The translations under genes were made by a program, and so were the position numbers. Shown here piece after piece: positions 62,905 through 64,000 of a stretch of 64,000 bases of DNA; position 1 is the stretch's first letter, and every line of letters starts with the position of its first letter. The notes beneath the pieces were generated by a model. The model made no database searches. It was given only the letters and a program-made list of their open reading frames with translations, and had not been told where the DNA came from. The stretch covers positions 62,001-126,000 of the forward strand of contig JAHHDT010000003.1 of the NCBI GenBank assembly GCA_019739225.1. Reading direction: 5' to 3'. Origin of the DNA: Aquamicrobium sp. GTDB lineage: Bacteria; Pseudomonadota; Alphaproteobacteria; Rhizobiales; Rhizobiaceae.

Positions 62905-63249
62905 CTACAAGTCAATGATGCCGTTTGAATGCAAGTTTTTTATGCTCCACGATTGCGAGTTAAGGATGTCCGCCTTTTCCTGGCCCCGCAGATCGGTGTA
63001 GAGCTGGTAGATATAGCTGCTGTTGAGAGCAGCTTCTTCTTCCGGGTGAATTTGCTTGAATGCCATCACCACATCGGGCAGCACCGACCTTGTGATGTTG
63101 GGCAGGGCTCCGAGCGTCACGACCTCCGACTGCCCCTCTCCGGAGGCCTCCGCAAAGCCGGTCGACAGGTGCGCAACGCCCATGTCGGCGAAAGGGTAGA
63201 GCTTTGCGCCTGCCTTAGTCAGATCAAGGTGATCTTGCCGCGCAACGGC
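62905..63249 (-). pseudogene. LysR effector-domain remnant
   Basis: The minus-strand frame reads LTKAGAKLYPFADMGVAHL and then VVTLGALPNITRSVLPDVVM with FKQIHPE. These are the linker helix and first strand of a LysR effector domain, but the DNA-binding domain is missing and the sequence after HPE no longer matches. It begins directly at the stop of the CoA-transferase gene. It is a fragment joined to unrelated sequence. Confidence 0.66.
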
Positions 63250-64000
63250 TCAATTCGCGTCCACGCTTGCCGCGAAGGCACCCTTGACGGCGAGCTTGGA
63301 GAGCCGTTCCCTGAGCGTTCGCGGCCGGTCAAGCGCCAACCGCTCCAGGCAGGCGCGCAGGTTCGGATCAGAGCTGCTTGCTACAATCCCCCTCCACAGC
63401 AGGCTGGCCATTGTTGTCGGCGAACCCGAGGCCGCCTTCAGGATCGACAGGGCCGGGAGCAGGCGTTGCTCCATCTCGCTGAAATCGGTGCCGAATGGGA
63501 ATGCCCGCAGCGAACCGTCCTTCACGAAAGGAGAAAGCCAGGTTCGCACCCGGTCCGGCAAGTTTTGTCCGTGCCGCTCCGGGACGACCGCGTGTTTAGG
63601 GAGTTTTCCGGCAGATTTGGCTCTCTCCAACAGCTCCGGCTGGAACCGGCTGTCGGCGATCGCGATCATCGCCATGACGCAATGCGCATCCGAGCGGCCG
63701 CGCAGATCGGCGATGCCATATTCCGTCACTATGATATCCCGCAGATGGCGCGGGATCGTCTCGTGCGGATGATCCCATACGATGTTGGACGTGACCTTGC
63801 CCCCGCTTTGTCTTGTGGCGGGGAGCGTAATGACGGCCCGTGCATCGCGGAGCGCAAAGGCCTGGTCGACAAAATTGAACTGGCCCCCAACGCCGCTGAC
63901 GATCTGGCCGCTGGCGGTCACGTCCGATATGATTCCGCCCAGCGCCGTCGCCTTCATGGCCGAGTTCACGAACCGCGCGCTGCGCCGTGCCTCGCGTTTT
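63250..64000 (-). CDS. Acetyl-CoA hydrolase/transferase family protein (5' truncated by window edge)
   Basis: This is the C-terminal part of a CoA-transferase such as succinyl-CoA:acetate CoA-transferase or 4-hydroxybutyrate CoA-transferase. Visible features are ARFVNSAMKATALGGIISD, the motif SGVGGQFNFV and VTEYGIADLRGRSD, all conserved in the family. The frame remains open to the window edge, so the start given by the first internal GTG (63969) is not real and the catalytic Glu region lies outside. A tail of about 90 residues after RAKSAGKLP extends beyond the core. Exact substrates are unknown. Confidence 0.84.
   Translation of the reverse strand, partial: KREARRSARFVNSAMKATALGGIISDVTASGQIVSGVGGQFNFVDQAFALRDARAVITLPATRQSGGKVTSNIVWDHPHETIPRHLRDIIVTEYGIADLRGRSDAHCVMAMIAIADSRFQPELLERAKSAGKLPKHAVVPERHGQNLPDRVRTWLSPFVKDGSLRAFPFGTDFSEMEQRLLPALSILKAASGSPTTMASLLWRGIVASSSDPNLRACLERLALDRPRTLRERLSKLAVKGAFAASVDAN

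Noticed and set aside
1-64000. CRISPR arrays, insertion sequences, phage or conjugation genes
   Set aside because: No regularly spaced repeats, transposase motifs (DDE), integrases or structural phage proteins were seen.

Overview
The window looks like chromosome or large-replicon DNA of an alphaproteobacterium, most likely Hyphomicrobiales and perhaps Phyllobacteriaceae-like. The grounds are high GC, an EcfG-type sigma factor with NepR-like small proteins, and families common in that order (two DUF982 proteins, a DUF6894-like protein, DUF892, DUF1127, a PmtA-like methyltransferase). No rRNA, tRNA, CRISPR array, transposase or phage gene was recognised. The left edge cuts an epimerase gene and the right edge cuts an acetyl-CoA hydrolase/transferase gene.

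Region 1 (1-9185) is one tightly overlapping plus-strand operon. It holds two NAD-sugar epimerases, one of them fused to a glycoside-hydrolase-like barrel, a GT4 glycosyltransferase, three consecutive CgeB-like glycosyltransferases, a UDP-xylose-synthase-like decarboxylase and a SAM methyltransferase. No flippase, polymerase or exporter is visible. The product is unknown, and this is the best candidate for an undescribed pathway.

Region 2 (9.2-35 kb) is a general-stress island: an EcfG-like sigma factor, a 59-residue NepR-like protein behind it, an SRPBCC protein, alcohol dehydrogenase, SDRs, DUF1003, the GlgE glucan pathway (glgE, treS-maltokinase fusion, glgB), DUF2934, small membrane proteins, manganese catalase with a HIRAN-like exported protein, a FAD/Rieske oxidoreductase operon, ferritin-like DUF892, a second NepR-like protein and two DUF982 proteins. 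Sites of the form GGAAC-N16-(T/G/A)GTT occur upstream of many of these genes at identical spacing. I read them as EcfG promoters that join the island into one regulon. From 32 to 35.5 kb coding density is low.

Region 3 (35.5-46 kb) has an SH3b secreted protein, two divergent EF-hand secreted proteins, an ECF sigma / membrane anti-sigma / periplasmic sensor operon, an OmpR-EnvZ-type two-component system, a two-subunit molybdenum hydroxylase, an SDR and a PmtA-like methyltransferase.

Region 4 (46-64 kb) is a mosaic: a LysR regulator divergent from an MBL-fold hydrolase, DUF1772 plus TetR, a diguanylate cyclase, a winged-helix methyltransferase, an alpha/beta-hydrolase fused to a LuxR HTH, an AI-2E permease, a VOC protein, a prephenate-dehydrogenase-like gene, a CadC-like TPR regulator divergent from a TTC38-like TPR protein, DUF1127, an AhpD-like exported protein, a GNAT acetyltransferase and the CoA-transferase. 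Four gene remnants lie in its gaps (D-amino-acid dehydrogenase, PhzF, a DUF21/CNNM membrane protein, a LysR effector domain), which suggests repeated insertion and decay.
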